Shown: positions 10,773 through 22,678 of the stretch, piece by piece
How the letters are laid out: every line of letters starts with the position of its first letter
How positions within the stretch are numbered: position 1 is the first letter of the stretch
Assembly: GCA_902573335.1 (NCBI GenBank)
Contig: CACGJI010000003.1
Location: 1-43,203, forward strand
Reading direction: 5' to 3'
Length of the DNA: 43,203 bases
From: an uncultured Synechococcaceae cyanobacterium
GTDB taxonomy: Bacteria > Cyanobacteriota > Cyanobacteriia > PCC-6307 > Cyanobiaceae
Translations under genes and position numbers: made by a program
The notes under the pieces: generated by a model
What the model saw: only the letters and a program-made list of their open reading frames with translations
Databases searched by the model: none
Told to the model about the DNA's origin: nothing

Positions 10773-12170
10773 TTGGAAAATTCACACTCGAAAAAAAATA
10801 TTACTAGATCAACGACAAGGTTAATGTTCTCTTATGGGCTAGGAGATGCAGGTACAGGTTTAGTCGCGACGCAATTTGGTTTTTTTCTGTTCAAATTCTT
10901 TATTTCTGCTGGTTTACCAGTAATAATTGCAGGTTCATTATTAATGTTAATAAAGATATGGGATGCAGTAAATGATCCGTTAATTGGATGGTTAAGTGAT
11001 CGAACCAAATCAAGATGGGGGCCTAGAATCCCTTGGATGGTAGCAGCATCTGTTCCACTTGGTTTCTCTTTAGCTGCGATATGGTGGACACCCACAGGTT
11101 CCGTGCTAACCAAGACTATTTACTATGCCATAATTTCTATAATCGTAATGACTGCTTATACAAGTATTAATCTTCCTTTTGCAGCTCTATCTACTGAAAT
11201 TTCTGAAAAAACAGCAATAAGAACAAGACTAAACGCATCTAGATTTACTGGCTCAATAATTGCAGGACTAACTGGTTTAATAATTGCTGGAGTTGTATTG
11301 GGTTCTGAAGGATCAGCAAATAATGAATATTTTTTAATGGGTAAAATAAGCGGGTGTATTGCAGTTGCTGCAACATTAATTTCTTGTTGGGGATTAGCTC
11401 CATTCGCAAAAAAAGCAAGAAGGCCCTCAGGAAAAGTTGAAGCTATAACACTTCAATTCAAGAGGATCTTCAGAAATAAAAAATTTCTAAAAGTTATTAC
11501 GCTCTATATTCTTCTCTGGTGCGCTTTACAATTAATGCAAACAGTAGCGTTAATCTATGTCGAGGATGTTCTGAACGTACCAACTTATATTGCGAAGTGG
11601 ATCCCGATACCTTTCCAAATTAGCGCTCTTGTAGGTTTACAAATATGGACCAGAGTATCAAATAAATTGAACAGGATTTCAGCGTTAAACTATGGAGCTA
11701 TTATGTGGATTATTTCATGTACAGCAGCTTTATTTTTACCTTCATTATCAAAAATTTCAGGTGCTGGAGATATTTTATTCCTAAATGCCAGCAACATATT
11801 TCTGTTCATTCTTTTAATTTTCATAATCTGTCTTATTGGCATTGGAGCTTCAACCGCTTTTCTTATCCCTTGGTCACTACTTCCTGATGCAATAGACGAA
11901 GACCCAGAGAAACCAGCAGGATTATATACTGCTTGGATGGTACTTATTCAGAAGATTGGTATCGCGTTTAGTGTTCAATTATTAGGATTTTTATTGTATT
12001 TATCAGGTTATCAATCATGCTTTGTTGATAAAGATGGCCTTAATATTATTGAACAATGCTACTCAGCACAATTAACTATTAGATTATGTATTGGTTTTAT
12101 ACCATCAATATTGGTAATCATTGGTCTTTTAATCATGAGAAAATGGGATCGAAAATTAATTACAAACTAA
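10773..12170 (+). CDS. GPH/MelB-family MFS sugar symporter (TTG start)
   Basis: About 12 TM segments; MFS signature KIWDAVNDPLIGWLSDRTKSRWGPRIPW; LPDAIDEDPEKPAGLYTAW typical of the GPH family. Confidence 0.85.
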   Translation: MENSHSKKNITRSTTRLMFSYGLGDAGTGLVATQFGFFLFKFFISAGLPVIIAGSLLMLIKIWDAVNDPLIGWLSDRTKSRWGPRIPWMVAASVPLGFSLAAIWWTPTGSVLTKTIYYAIISIIVMTAYTSINLPFAALSTEISEKTAIRTRLNASRFTGSIIAGLTGLIIAGVVLGSEGSANNEYFLMGKISGCIAVAATLISCWGLAPFAKKARRPSGKVEAITLQFKRIFRNKKFLKVITLYILLWCALQLMQTVALIYVEDVLNVPTYIAKWIPIPFQISALVGLQIWTRVSNKLNRISALNYGAIMWIISCTAALFLPSLSKISGAGDILFLNASNIFLFILLIFIICLIGIGASTAFLIPWSLLPDAIDEDPEKPAGLYTAWMVLIQKIGIAFSVQLLGFLLYLSGYQSCFVDKDGLNIIEQCYSAQLTIRLCIGFIPSILVIIGLLIMRKWDRKLITN

Positions 12171-12179
12171 TATAAAGAT

Positions 12180-12935
12180 ATGTATTACCTTGAATTTTTC
12201 AAAAGACTTCTAAGCAGCCTAGTCATTGGCGGGCAAGCAATTAATTTTATCTTCAAGGGTAAAATTTCCAAAAATGATCTCTTTGAGCAACTTATGGAGT
12301 CAGGTCCTGGCAGTTTGTTAATTGTATTAATTACGGGAATTGCCGCAGGTACAGTTTTTAATATTCAAGTTGCATCACAACTTACAAGTATGGGGGTTTC
12401 AAGTGAAATTGGAGGTTTATTAGCAGTAGGCATGGCAAGAGAAATGGCTCCTCTTCTAACTGCTACTTTAATGACTGGAAAGGTTGCAACTGCCTATGCT
12501 GCTCAACTGGGTACTATGAAAGTCACAGAACAAATTGAGGCAATAACCATGTTAAGGACCGAACCAGTCCAATATTTGGTAGTCCCAAGGTTACTATCGA
12601 TGATAATAATGTCTCCAATACAGTGTCTTTTGTTTTTATCTGTAGCTTTATGGAGTGGACAAATTTGGAGCACAATTTTTTATAAAGTTCCTCCAATAGT
12701 TTTTTGGACATCTGTAAGATCAGGCAATGTGAGTTTAACCAGTGCAGACTTAACTGCAATGTTAATAAAATCTGTAGTGTTCGGATTACTTATTTCAATC
12801 ATTGCTTGTGGATATGGACTTACAACCAAAGGTGGTCCAAAAGAAGTTGGAACAAGTACAACAGGTGCAGTTGTAATGACTCTCGTTACTGTATCTTTAA
12901 TGGATGTATTACTAACGCAAATTTTATTTGGATGA
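12180..12935 (+). CDS. MlaE-like ABC transporter permease (Ycf63-type)
   Basis: MlaE family pattern: EIGGLLAVGMAREMAPLLTATLMTGKVATAYAAQLGTMKVTEQIEA. Confidence 0.9.
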   Translation: MYYLEFFKRLLSSLVIGGQAINFIFKGKISKNDLFEQLMESGPGSLLIVLITGIAAGTVFNIQVASQLTSMGVSSEIGGLLAVGMAREMAPLLTATLMTGKVATAYAAQLGTMKVTEQIEAITMLRTEPVQYLVVPRLLSMIIMSPIQCLLFLSVALWSGQIWSTIFYKVPPIVFWTSVRSGNVSLTSADLTAMLIKSVVFGLLISIIACGYGLTTKGGPKEVGTSTTGAVVMTLVTVSLMDVLLTQILFG

Positions 12936-13344
12936 TCCTATGTTTAATACTAAATCAAAAAAAGAGGAGCCAGTAATAATATCTCCTTCATTTCAGTTAC
13001 CAATCATTCTAATAGTTTTAAGTTTTATGCTTTTGTTTTTGAATATTGGTTCCTTACCAACAATAGTTTTTGCTTCTTTTAGCTTTTTTTTATTACTTCA
13101 GTCATTCACCTTAAGAATAAAAATAACAAATGATGATTTTATCGTTTTACAATTAGGGAAAGAGATTAGAACTTTTCCATTCAAGAACTGGATATCATGG
13201 AGATTCTTTTTCCCTATAATCCCAGGTATTTTTTATTTTAGAGAAAAGTCCAGTCCTCATTTATTACCAATTTTATTTAATCCAAAGCAATTAAAAGATG
13301 AGCTCATAAAAAAAGTTGACTCCCTGGAAATTAAAAATTCTTAA
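12928..13344 (+). CDS. DUF3119-like membrane protein
   Basis: 138 aa with two N-terminal TM segments; conserved cyanobacterial position after the MlaE-like permease; family call from memory. Confidence 0.65.
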   Translation: MDDPMFNTKSKKEEPVIISPSFQLPIILIVLSFMLLFLNIGSLPTIVFASFSFFLLLQSFTLRIKITNDDFIVLQLGKEIRTFPFKNWISWRFFFPIIPGIFYFREKSSPHLLPILFNPKQLKDELIKKVDSLEIKNS

Positions 13345-13379
13345 AATTCAGACTTTGCCTAATCATCAAAATTATTTAA

Positions 13380-14390
13380 ATGACCAATACAGAAATTTCA
13401 GACAATAATCCTGAAAAGGAATTAAAAATAGATAAGTCAATTTCAGATGATAAAACAAAACAAATTAGTAAGAAAAATACAACTCAAAATAAAAAAATTA
13501 CACTGAAAAACGATAAATCAACTAAATCTTTTGATGAAATTTCTAATGAAATTTTTAGTGATCTCTTTTCAAAAAAAGATTCTTTAGTTAAAGAAATAAA
13601 AGAGTTAGAAGCAAAAAAAAATGAAATAGAAAAAGATATTGAGTCTAACTTTAAAGGACAGTCAGATAATATTGCTAAAAGAGTTAAAGGCTTTCAAGAG
13701 TACTTAACTGGAGCTTTGCAGAATCTTTCACAAAACGTAGAGAAACTTGAATTAGTTTCTCAACCAATAATCGTAAAGCCTTCTCCCCTTGATGAGAAAA
13801 AGCAAGACAATAGGACAAATAATGTAGTTAATGTTCCTGCTCTTTCCGAGACATTTAAGCCAGATGAAGAGATTATAAAAAGTTGCTTTTCAAGTTTCAC
13901 AGAACAACCCGACTTTTATGCAGAACCTTGGAAATTAAGACGGAGTCTTGATTCCTCAGATATAGAAATTATGGATGATTGGTTCTTTAACATGGGAGGA
14001 AGAGGTTCTCTTGAAAGTAGAGGATCTCGACAAAAAAATGCCTTGTTATCAGCTGGCTTAATATCTATTCTTGGCGAATTATATGGAGATCAATTTCAGA
14101 CTCTTATTTTAGCTTCGCAGCCTGAACGATTAGGTGAATGGAGAAGAATTCTTCAAGATTCACTTGGTCTAACAAGGGATGACTTTGGACCTAATAGTGG
14201 GATTGTTCTTTTTGAAAGGCCTGAAGGTGTCATCGAGAGAGCTGATAGGTTAGAAGCGAATGAAGAATTGCCATTTATTATCATTGATGCAGCAGAAACC
14301 TCTGTTGAAATTCCAATACTTCAATTCCCATTATGGGTTGCATTTGCTGGTTCAGAAAATGAAATTTACGATGATCTTGAACTAAACTAA
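13380..14390 (+). CDS. DUF3086-like protein with N-terminal Lys-rich/coiled-coil region
   Basis: Conserved C-terminal domain ([39 protein letters not shown]); family name from memory. Confidence 0.7.
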   Translation: MTNTEISDNNPEKELKIDKSISDDKTKQISKKNTTQNKKITLKNDKSTKSFDEISNEIFSDLFSKKDSLVKEIKELEAKKNEIEKDIESNFKGQSDNIAKRVKGFQEYLTGALQNLSQNVEKLELVSQPIIVKPSPLDEKKQDNRTNNVVNVPALSETFKPDEEIIKSCFSSFTEQPDFYAEPWKLRRSLDSSDIEIMDDWFFNMGGRGSLESRGSRQKNALLSAGLISILGELYGDQFQTLILASQPERLGEWRRILQDSLGLTRDDFGPNSGIVLFERPEGVIERADRLEANEELPFIIIDAAETSVEIPILQFPLWVAFAGSENEIYDDLELN

Positions 14391-14395
14391 GCTTT

Positions 14396-14989
14396 ATGAA
14401 TATCTTAATAATTTTTGCAAGTTATCTTTTAGGGTCACTTCCGACAGGTTTTTTAATTGGGAAATATCTCAAAAATATAGATCTGAGAACTATAGGTTCT
14501 GGATCTACAGGTGCCACAAATGTCTTAAGAAATGTTGGGAAATGGCCAGCACTTTTTGTATTTATCATTGACGTTGGGAAAGGCCTTATTGCAGTAAAAA
14601 TTGCTCAATATTACACAGATCAAGGATTAATAGAAGTTATAGCAGGGATATCCGCTATCTCAGGACATATTTGGCCAATATGGCTTAGAGGTAAAGGAGG
14701 GAAAGCTGTTGCAACTGGATTAGGTATGTTTTTAGCTCTTTCTTGGAAAGTTGGACTCGCATCTCTTGGCCTTTTTTTAATAGTCCTAACAAAAACTAAA
14801 TTTGTTTCTTTATCAAGTATTTCAGCTGCAATCTTACTTCCTATTTTTATGTTTTTTTACCTAGGTAAATTAATGCACTCATACTTTTTTATAAGTTTAA
14901 TTGTTGCATTATTAGTAATCTGGAAACATAGAACAAACATAACAAGATTGCTTAAGGGAGAAGAATCCAAAATTAATCAGAATCAATAG
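14396..14989 (+). CDS. plsY: Glycerol-3-phosphate acyltransferase PlsY
   Basis: [43 protein letters not shown] motifs. Confidence 0.95.
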   Translation: MNILIIFASYLLGSLPTGFLIGKYLKNIDLRTIGSGSTGATNVLRNVGKWPALFVFIIDVGKGLIAVKIAQYYTDQGLIEVIAGISAISGHIWPIWLRGKGGKAVATGLGMFLALSWKVGLASLGLFLIVLTKTKFVSLSSISAAILLPIFMFFYLGKLMHSYFFISLIVALLVIWKHRTNITRLLKGEESKINQNQ

Positions 14990-15704
14990 ATTTAAATATT
15001 TCTATTAGAGCTTTATTAGGATCTATAGCGTTTGAAATTGATCTGCCAATGACTAACTTTGAAGCACCATTATCTATAGCTTCATAGGGAGTCATAATTC
15101 TATTTTGATCATCTTTATTGTCAATATTTAATCTGATACCTGGTGTAATAAGTTCAAAATTTTTATCATAAATAGATCTCAACGTTTTTACCTCCCAAGG
15201 GGAACAAACACATCCATCTAATCCGGCATCAAAAGACAACTTTGCAAGTCTCAACACATTTTCTTCAATTGAATTATTTCTATCAAGATCAGTTTGAAAA
15301 TCTTTCAGAGAAAAGCTTGTTAAAACAGTTATTCCTACAACCAATGGAGGTTTTACACTGACTGAGGTGGCTCCTTCTAAAGATGCTTTTTTCGAATCCT
15401 TAAGAGCTTTTAAACCTGCTGAAGCATGAATAGAAATTATATCAACCCCTAATTTTGAAACTTGGAAACATGCTGCACGCATGGTATTGGGAATATCATG
15501 AAATTTTAAGTCTAAAAAAATTTTTTTATTTAAACCTTTTAATATTTCAATCACCCTTGGACCTTCCCTAACAAAAAGTTCTAAACCAACTTTAACCCAC
15601 TTAATATTAGGACATTTTTCCAAAAGTAATTTTGCTTGACTTACATCTAATCCATCAATTGCCAATATTATTTTATCTTCTGAATTAAATCTATTATTCA
15701 TCAA
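14973..15704 (-). CDS. pyrF: Orotidine 5'-phosphate decarboxylase
   Basis: [12 protein letters not shown] catalytic motif; C-terminal VIGRSISNA. Confidence 0.95.
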   Translation of the reverse strand: MMNNRFNSEDKIILAIDGLDVSQAKLLLEKCPNIKWVKVGLELFVREGPRVIEILKGLNKKIFLDLKFHDIPNTMRAACFQVSKLGVDIISIHASAGLKALKDSKKASLEGATSVSVKPPLVVGITVLTSFSLKDFQTDLDRNNSIEENVLRLAKLSFDAGLDGCVCSPWEVKTLRSIYDKNFELITPGIRLNIDNKDDQNRIMTPYEAIDNGASKLVIGRSISNAIDPNKALIEIFKSIDSD

Positions 15705-15707
15705 TTT

Positions 15708-16946
15708 TCAGTTTTCAAACCTCTTAATTATTTTTTTTCCAATTTGCAAAATTTTTCCTTCCAAATCATTTTTTGAATTAAAAACTAAATCAGGATTTAT
15801 TACTTTTTGACTATCAATTTTTACGCCCCCACCTTTAATAGATCTTTTTGATTCGCTGCTAGATTTGAAAAGTTTTAGAGCACTCAATAAGTAGAAAAAC
15901 TTTACTGGAAAAGCTACTTCTTTTAAAGAAATCTCTGGAATTTCTCCAACTTTTTCTTTGTGTCCAAGGAATAATTTTTCGCAGTTTGATTGCGCCTTTA
16001 ATGCTTCTTCGGCCCCATGGAATAAAGTAGTAACTTCTAAAGCCATTCTTCTCTGTAATTCACGAGGATTTGAGTTTTCAAGAAAACTTAAATCTAATTC
16101 AGTAAGTAATTCAAAATAGGTGGGTATTATATTATCGGGTACTTTTTCTAATTTTGAATACATTGAAAGAGGATCTTCAGTTAAACCGACGGTGTTAAAT
16201 TCAGATTTACTCATCTTTTTAATTCCATCTAAACCTGTCAAAATTGGCAGCAGAACACCAAATTGAGGATCTTGTTTAAAATGCCTTTGAAGGTCTCTTC
16301 CTATTGCAATATTAAATTTCTGATCTGTGCCTCCAAGCTCAATATCTGATTGAACAACTACCGAATCGTAACCTTGTAATAGTGGATATAAGAATTCATG
16401 CAAAGCAATTGGGACTTGCGAAGTGTATCTTTTATTAAACTCCTCCTTAGCTAACATTTGACTAACTGTTGCACTCCCCATCAATTCAATTATCGAATTA
16501 AGATTTAATCCTTTTAACCATTCGCTGTTATATCTAATTTCTATTCTATCTTTTGAATCAAAATCTAAAATAGATTCATTGGCTGGCTTTCCCATCCCTA
16601 GTTGGGTTAAGTATGTTTTTGCATTATCCTTAACTTGTTTTTCCGATAACTGAACTCTTGTTTTGTTTTTTCCGGTTGGATCTCCAATTTGAGCAGTAAA
16701 ATCCCCAATAATTAAAACTGCAATATGTCCATTATCTTGGAATGCCCTAAGTTTTTTAAACAATATGCTGTGCCCAAGATGAATATCGGTTCCAGTTGGA
16801 TCGATGCCGAGTTTAACTCTTAATTTTTTATTATTTTTTTTCGCATGATCAATTATCTCCGAAAAGGTCTGATCTGTTACCTTAATTGGAAAATATTCTT
16901 CTATTCCTCTTGACAGCCATGATGGCAATTTTAAATTATCTGTCAT
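15708..16946 (-). CDS. tyrS: Tyrosyl-tRNA synthetase
   Basis: [49 protein letters not shown]. Confidence 0.95.
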   Translation of the reverse strand: MTDNLKLPSWLSRGIEEYFPIKVTDQTFSEIIDHAKKNNKKLRVKLGIDPTGTDIHLGHSILFKKLRAFQDNGHIAVLIIGDFTAQIGDPTGKNKTRVQLSEKQVKDNAKTYLTQLGMGKPANESILDFDSKDRIEIRYNSEWLKGLNLNSIIELMGSATVSQMLAKEEFNKRYTSQVPIALHEFLYPLLQGYDSVVVQSDIELGGTDQKFNIAIGRDLQRHFKQDPQFGVLLPILTGLDGIKKMSKSEFNTVGLTEDPLSMYSKLEKVPDNIIPTYFELLTELDLSFLENSNPRELQRRMALEVTTLFHGAEEALKAQSNCEKLFLGHKEKVGEIPEISLKEVAFPVKFFYLLSALKLFKSSSESKRSIKGGGVKIDSQKVINPDLVFNSKNDLEGKILQIGKKIIKRFEN

Positions 16947-16965
16947 GAAGCTTTAATCGTTAACT

Positions 16966-17289
16966 TTAAGAAGTTTTATCAAGTTCATCCTTCATTCTTA
17001 TTAAGGTTTTATTCATTTGATCGAACATTTGATCAGGAGTAATCCCAAATTGACTTAACTGCGTCTTTAATTGTTCTACTGTCATTTTTGCTTGAAAATC
17101 TTCAGACAATTCAAATCTCTTCATAAAAACCTTATAACGATCCATAAGAGATTCCATTTTTTTTATAAACATTTTTTTCCCTTCTCTATCAAATTTTCCA
17201 TAATCAGAGCCAAGTTTCATAAGTTCTTGGTAATCTGTAAAAAGCTTTTTAGCTTCTTCTTGAACGATGTCTGACTCAAAGAATCCCAT
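16966..17289 (-). CDS. DUF1825-like conserved cyanobacterial protein
   Basis: 107 aa, MGFFESDIVQEEAKKLFTDYQELMKLGSDYGKFDREGKKMFI. Confidence 0.75.
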   Translation of the reverse strand: MGFFESDIVQEEAKKLFTDYQELMKLGSDYGKFDREGKKMFIKKMESLMDRYKVFMKRFELSEDFQAKMTVEQLKTQLSQFGITPDQMFDQMNKTLIRMKDELDKTS

Positions 17290-17440
17290 TTCTATTTTTT
17301 TTACTTCTCAGATTAAGGCTCAATTACAAGATAACAAGAATCTTTTAAATTGATTAGAAGATTAATAAATTTTAGTTTATAAATAATTCTTTGATTTATA
17401 TTTTTTCAGAATTAAATTTAGTAGACATATTTCATAAATA

Positions 17441-18052
17441 TTGGAAAAATTTAACGTAAATAATATTTCAAACCAAAATAGACAATTTGAATTATTTGGT
17501 TCAAATGTAAATACATCAATTAATTTTCAACACTCAAATAATCTTAAAATCAAAGGCGAAATCCTAACTGAATGGAGGGAAAGAATATATAATCACCAAT
17601 TCAAAATTTCAAAAGATACTCAAAATAAAACTTTGCACCAAACAAGTCTTCCTATAAATACAATTTCCGATGAAAGAAAAATTGATCCGTTTTCCTTGCA
17701 GCCATTATCATTGAACTTTTGGAGAACCAATCAATATATACACAATGGGCCAGCAATGTATTTTGTAATTGACTCGATGGAGAGTTCTAAAATAATCCTT
17801 TATATAGGAGAAACAAATTCAGCAAATAAAAGATGGAAGGGAGAACATGACTGTAAAAATTACCTCATGAACTATAAAGAAGCCCTAGCTCATAACAAAC
17901 TCTCAAGTCACCAAGATATTCGTTTCTTCTTAGATGTACCTAAAGAAGTAAAATTAAGACGTAAATTAGAACAGCAACTGATATATTTATGGTTACCACC
18001 TTTTAATAAAGAAACTCGAGATAGGTGGGCAACTACTTTCACAAACAATTAA
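17441..18052 (+). CDS. GIY-YIG nuclease-like protein (TTG start)
   Basis: C-terminal half has AMYFVID...ILYIGETNSANKRWKGEH...EQQLIYLWLPPFN, matching the GIY-x-YIG / Arg / Glu / Asn layout. Confidence 0.65.
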   Translation: MEKFNVNNISNQNRQFELFGSNVNTSINFQHSNNLKIKGEILTEWRERIYNHQFKISKDTQNKTLHQTSLPINTISDERKIDPFSLQPLSLNFWRTNQYIHNGPAMYFVIDSMESSKIILYIGETNSANKRWKGEHDCKNYLMNYKEALAHNKLSSHQDIRFFLDVPKEVKLRRKLEQQLIYLWLPPFNKETRDRWATTFTNN

Positions 18053-18076
18053 AAGTTAATTAAATCCATTTTACAA

Positions 18077-19549
18077 ATGCAATTTTCCACATTCCAAAAA
18101 AATCTAGATAACTGGCAAGGTGCTTCATTAATTTTTGGAGTTTTAGAGGAAGATATTGCAGGCCAACTTGAAAACATAAAATTTGTTATTGACCCAAAAT
18201 TATTATTAAAAAAAGTTACTCAAAAAAAATTTAAAGGAGAAAAAGGAAAAACTTTAAGCTTTGAATTTTTAGATCAAAAATTAGAAACTTTATTCATAGT
18301 TGGTCTTGGCAAATCAAAAGACCTAAATAAAAGTGATATAGAAAACTCTATAGGAAATCTAGTTAGGAAAACTGTTGATAAAAATGAAAAAATGAGCATC
18401 TTACTACCTTGGGAACTTGTAAATTCACAACTAGAAATAAATCAACTAGCAGAGTCAGTCAGATTATCTGCCTTTAAGGACAATAGATTCAATAAGAAAA
18501 AAAATGAAAAGAAAGTTCTTAAAGAAATAGAGTTTTTGAATCTGAAAAAATTTGAGAATATTAGCTTTGAAGAGACCGCACAAATATGTGAAGGTGTAGA
18601 ACTAGCAAGAAGACTTGTAGCCGCCCCTCCAAATAGCCTTACTCCTCAGGAAATGTCTATGAAAGCTTCTCAAATAGCTAAAGATCATGGTTTGGGAGTA
18701 AAAATTTTAGAGGCAAAAGATTGTGAAGATTTAGGGATGGGTGCATATTTAGCTGTAGCAAAAGGGTCTGATCTAGATCCTAAATTTATACATCTTACTT
18801 TAAAGTCAGAGGGGCCTATAAAAGAAAAGATTGCGCTTGTTGGAAAGGGTTTAACATTTGATTCTGGAGGATACAATCTAAAAGTGGGAGCCTCTCAAAT
18901 TGAAATGATGAAATATGATATGGGCGGAAGCGCTGCAGTTTTAGGAGCAGCAAAAGCACTTGGGGCAATAAAACCAAAGGGATTAGAAATTCATTTTATT
19001 GTGGCAGCTTGCGAAAACATGATAAATGGATCTGCAGTACATCCTGGAGATGTAGTTAAAGCATCTAATGGTAAGACAATTGAAATAAATAACACAGATG
19101 CAGAGGGTAGACTCACATTAGCGGATGCTTTAACTTACGCATCAAATTTACAACCGGATTCAATAATAGATCTCGCCACTTTAACAGGAGCTATTGTTGT
19201 TGCATTAGGGAATGATGTAGCTGGATTCTGGAGTAATAATGATGATCTAGCAAAAGACCTAAAAGCTGCATCAGCCCAGTCTGGAGAAGAATTATGGCAA
19301 ATGCCTTTACAAAAATCTTATAAAGAAGGTTTAAAGTCCCATATAGCTGATATGAAAAATACAGGTCCTAGAGCAGGTGGGTCAATAACTGCTGCTTTGT
19401 TTTTAGAGGAATTCTTTGATAAAGAGATTAAATGGGCTCATATTGATATTGCTGGAACTTGTTGGACTGATAAGAATAAGGGAATAAACCCATCAGGTGC
19501 AACCGGTTTTGGAGTTAAAACTCTCGTGCAATGGATTAAAAATAAATAA
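18077..19549 (+). CDS. pepA: Leucyl aminopeptidase (M17)
   Basis: [30 protein letters not shown]17 signature. Confidence 0.96.
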   Translation: MQFSTFQKNLDNWQGASLIFGVLEEDIAGQLENIKFVIDPKLLLKKVTQKKFKGEKGKTLSFEFLDQKLETLFIVGLGKSKDLNKSDIENSIGNLVRKTVDKNEKMSILLPWELVNSQLEINQLAESVRLSAFKDNRFNKKKNEKKVLKEIEFLNLKKFENISFEETAQICEGVELARRLVAAPPNSLTPQEMSMKASQIAKDHGLGVKILEAKDCEDLGMGAYLAVAKGSDLDPKFIHLTLKSEGPIKEKIALVGKGLTFDSGGYNLKVGASQIEMMKYDMGGSAAVLGAAKALGAIKPKGLEIHFIVAACENMINGSAVHPGDVVKASNGKTIEINNTDAEGRLTLADALTYASNLQPDSIIDLATLTGAIVVALGNDVAGFWSNNDDLAKDLKAASAQSGEELWQMPLQKSYKEGLKSHIADMKNTGPRAGGSITAALFLEEFFDKEIKWAHIDIAGTCWTDKNKGINPSGATGFGVKTLVQWIKNK

Positions 19550-19561
19550 TTATATTTAAAA

Positions 19562-20164
19562 TCATTCAGTCCAAAGATTTATTGATCTAGCATTATCCCC
19601 CCATAATTTATCCAACCTTTGATCTCTCCCACATGAGAATCTATAGAACTTATATTTTAATTCATTTCTTTCAGCAAAATCCTGATGATATTCTTCAGCC
19701 AACCAAAATTTACCTTTTAATTTTAGTTCTACAGATATTTTTTCTACTGGCACTCGCAATTCATTAGAGGCCGAAAGAATTGCATTTTTTGCTTCACTTT
19801 CCTCAATTTCATCTTTGAAAAAGATCACTGGCCTATAAGAATCTCCACGATCACAAAATTGACCCTTGCCGTCTAGAGGATCAATATTTCTCAAATAGAG
19901 CCTAAGTATCTCGGGTAAAGTTACCAATTGGGAATCATAGTCCACCAAAACCACTTCCTGATGTCCTTCATGATTTTCGTATGTAGGATTTTGCAAATCT
20001 CCACCTGAATAGCCACTTTGTACAAAATTTATCCCCTTTAATAACTCTAAATCATGTTCTAAACACCAAAAACAACCTCCTGCAAGAATCAATTCCTCTG
20101 CAAAAGCGTTTACAGGATTAATAAATATTGAAAGAGCAATTATTAGAGGTAAGAAATATTTCAT
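19562..20164 (-). CDS. msrA: Peptide methionine sulfoxide reductase MsrA with N-terminal signal peptide
   Basis: GGCFWCLEHDLELLKG, YHQDF; N-terminus MKYFLPLIIALSIFINPVNAFAEE. Confidence 0.9.
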   Translation of the reverse strand: MKYFLPLIIALSIFINPVNAFAEELILAGGCFWCLEHDLELLKGINFVQSGYSGGDLQNPTYENHEGHQEVVLVDYDSQLVTLPEILRLYLRNIDPLDGKGQFCDRGDSYRPVIFFKDEIEESEAKNAILSASNELRVPVEKISVELKLKGKFWLAEEYHQDFAERNELKYKFYRFSCGRDQRLDKLWGDNARSINLWTE

Positions 20165-20180
20165 TTTATTATTATAAAGT

Positions 20181-21359
20181 TCAAATAATAGAATTAATAA
20201 TCTCTTTAGCTGCTCTCTGGACTACGCCCTCTTCTCCTAATTCTTTTTTTAAAAAAGCATAACCTTTTTTAATTTTTATTTTTTCTGACTTCCCATCAAG
20301 AATCCTACAAGATTTGTAAAAAATTTTCTTTTCGTCAAACTCTCTCTGTACAAACTCAGGGATTATTAATTTATTAACTAGCAAATTTACAGGAGAAATA
20401 AATTTTACTTTAAAATTGAGAATTTTTTTAGCAATAAAAGCAGTTACCCTACTTACTCTATAACCAACAATCTGCGGAATTCCATATAAAGCTAATTCCA
20501 TATTAACTGTCCCAGATTTACAAAGAGCAATTTTAGTGAGGGAATAAATGTAAGGCTTTAATTTTGCACTATCTTTTTGAGAAATAACAAGTCCTTTAAC
20601 TTGATATTTTCTAAATGCTTTTTTGAATATTTCATCAAAAGCACTTCGACAGGAGGGAATATAGACAACCAAACTTGGATATTTTTGTTGTAATTTTCTA
20701 GCTGCCAGCATAAAAGTAGGTAATATATATCGCAATTCTTGAGGTCTTGATGCGGGCATTAAAAGTAGAATATTTTGATCTGGGCGCAGGCTTAGAATAG
20801 TTCGAGCATCTTTCTTTAGCGGAAGTTTTTTTGTTAAATCAATCATTGGATGCCCAACCCACAAAACATTTCCACCTCTCTTTTTATAAAATGCTGCTTC
20901 TTTCTTAAAAATCGCGAATATTTTATCAGAAAAATTTATTAAATTTGTCGTGCTATTATTCCCAACCCTCCAAGCCCATTCTTGAGGTGCAATATAATAA
21001 AAAATTGGAATTTTAGTCTTCGATTTTTTTAATTTTGTTCCAATTTTTATATTTGGACCCATATAGTCAATCAAAATCAAGCAATCTGGAGGATATTTTT
21101 TTAATAATTTATAAAATCTTCTTTGAATAATTATTGTTGGAATAATAAGAGGTAAAGCCTCCCAAATTCCTATTGCACTAATTGATGTAGTATCTTGAAG
21201 AATTTTTACACCTTTTTTCCTCATCCTTTCCCCGCCTAATCCGCAAATTTCTAAATCTATAGATTTTTTTTTAGCTTCATCTAATAATGCTTTTGATAAC
21301 AAACTTCCATGTAAATCTCCAGAGACTTCTCCAGTACTTATAAAGATCTTTTTATTCAT
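20181..21359 (-). CDS. lpxB: Lipid-A-disaccharide synthase
   Basis: ISTGEVSGDLHGSLL, YIAPQEWAWR, KSGTVNMELALYGIPQIV. Confidence 0.95.
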   Translation of the reverse strand: MNKKIFISTGEVSGDLHGSLLSKALLDEAKKKSIDLEICGLGGERMRKKGVKILQDTTSISAIGIWEALPLIIPTIIIQRRFYKLLKKYPPDCLILIDYMGPNIKIGTKLKKSKTKIPIFYYIAPQEWAWRVGNNSTTNLINFSDKIFAIFKKEAAFYKKRGGNVLWVGHPMIDLTKKLPLKKDARTILSLRPDQNILLLMPASRPQELRYILPTFMLAARKLQQKYPSLVVYIPSCRSAFDEIFKKAFRKYQVKGLVISQKDSAKLKPYIYSLTKIALCKSGTVNMELALYGIPQIVGYRVSRVTAFIAKKILNFKVKFISPVNLLVNKLIIPEFVQREFDEKKIFYKSCRILDGKSEKIKIKKGYAFLKKELGEEGVVQRAAKEIINSII

Positions 21360-22210
21360 ACATTCACTACAGGCATTGGTCCCCTTCTTTCTTTAGATAT
21401 TGATTCTTTTAAAAAAATACATAATTTTGAAGATGAAAGATCTAATTCTCCTTTCATTACTTTTTCTAAAGAATTTGAAATCGAATTATTAGATTTAAAA
21501 AGTAGATTCCAAGTACTTTGAAGTAATTTTAAGTCAAAATCTTTATTTTCCATTAAACCACTTCTCTTAATTCCAATCCTATTTAAACCTCTTAATCTTC
21601 CTGGATGCCCTTCGGCCAAGCAAAAAGGAGGTACATCTCTATCTACTCTAGTCATCCCTCCAATCATTGCTAAATATCCAATATGTACAAACTGATGGAT
21701 ACCTAAACAACCGCCAACAATAGCTTTATCTTCAATCTTTACATGGCCTGCGACTTGAACACTATTTGATAGAACTATCCTATTACCAAGTTCACAATTA
21801 TGGCCGATATGAGTGTAAGCCATCAACAAATTATTATTTCCAATAATTGTTTTTTCTCCTTCATCAGTTGCCTTATTAATAGTTACACATTCTCTGAGAG
21901 TATTATTATCTCCAATAATTACTTCAGTATGGGCTCCTTTATATTTAAGGTCCTGGGGATCGAGACCTATAAAAACACTTGGGAAAATTTTATTGTTAGT
22001 ACCAATTTGAGTTCTTCCTGAGATAACAGCATTCGGTCCTATTTCGGTTCCTTTCCCGATAGTCACATCAGGACCGATAATAGCTCCTTTAGAGACAATA
22101 ACCCCATCATGTAATTCGGCACTTGGATCAACAAAAGCATTTGGGTGCACTTTTACGCCGCTAAAGCTTGAGTTCAATTCATTATTTTTATGATCCATAT
22201 CCCTAATCAA
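21356..22210 (-). CDS. lpxA: UDP-N-acetylglucosamine acyltransferase (true start may be the internal ATG a few codons downstream)
   Basis: Hexapeptide repeats; [41 protein letters not shown]. Confidence 0.95.
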   Translation of the reverse strand: MIRDMDHKNNELNSSFSGVKVHPNAFVDPSAELHDGVIVSKGAIIGPDVTIGKGTEIGPNAVISGRTQIGTNNKIFPSVFIGLDPQDLKYKGAHTEVIIGDNNTLRECVTINKATDEGEKTIIGNNNLLMAYTHIGHNCELGNRIVLSNSVQVAGHVKIEDKAIVGGCLGIHQFVHIGYLAMIGGMTRVDRDVPPFCLAEGHPGRLRGLNRIGIKRSGLMENKDFDLKLLQSTWNLLFKSNNSISNSLEKVMKGELDLSSSKLCIFLKESISKERRGPMPVVNV

Positions 22211-22661
22211 CTAATGAAAACATTAATTCACCAGCACAAACCAACTTCCCATCAACGTACGCCTCACCTTTAACCTTCCCAAATCTTTGTCTTTTAATAG
22301 ACAATAACTCACAAGAAATTATCAATTGATCTCCTGGCACAACTGGCTTTCTGAATTTAACATTATTGATTCCAGCAAAGACAAAAAGTCCTTTAGGAAG
22401 ATCAGGCATTTGCGTTACAATTATTCCACCAACTTGAGCCATTGATTCAACAATAAGAACCCCAGGCATCAAGGGTCTCTCAGGAAAATGCCCCTGAAAT
22501 TGAGGCTCATTTATAGTTACATTTTTTACTGCAACCGCTTTCTCCCCAGGAATATGCTCTATGACTTTGTCCACAAGTGCGAAAGGATATCTGTGAGGTA
22601 ACAAACCTAGTATGTGCTCAGAAGAAAGTTGATTATTTTCACTGGATAATTTCTTTTCCAA
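22203..22661 (-). CDS. fabZ: (3R)-hydroxyacyl-ACP dehydratase
   Basis: [37 protein letters not shown]. Confidence 0.96.
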   Translation of the reverse strand: MEKKLSSENNQLSSEHILGLLPHRYPFALVDKVIEHIPGEKAVAVKNVTINEPQFQGHFPERPLMPGVLIVESMAQVGGIIVTQMPDLPKGLFVFAGINNVKFRKPVVPGDQLIISCELLSIKRQRFGKVKGEAYVDGKLVCAGELMFSLVD

Positions 22662-22678
22662 AACAATTAAAGATAAAG

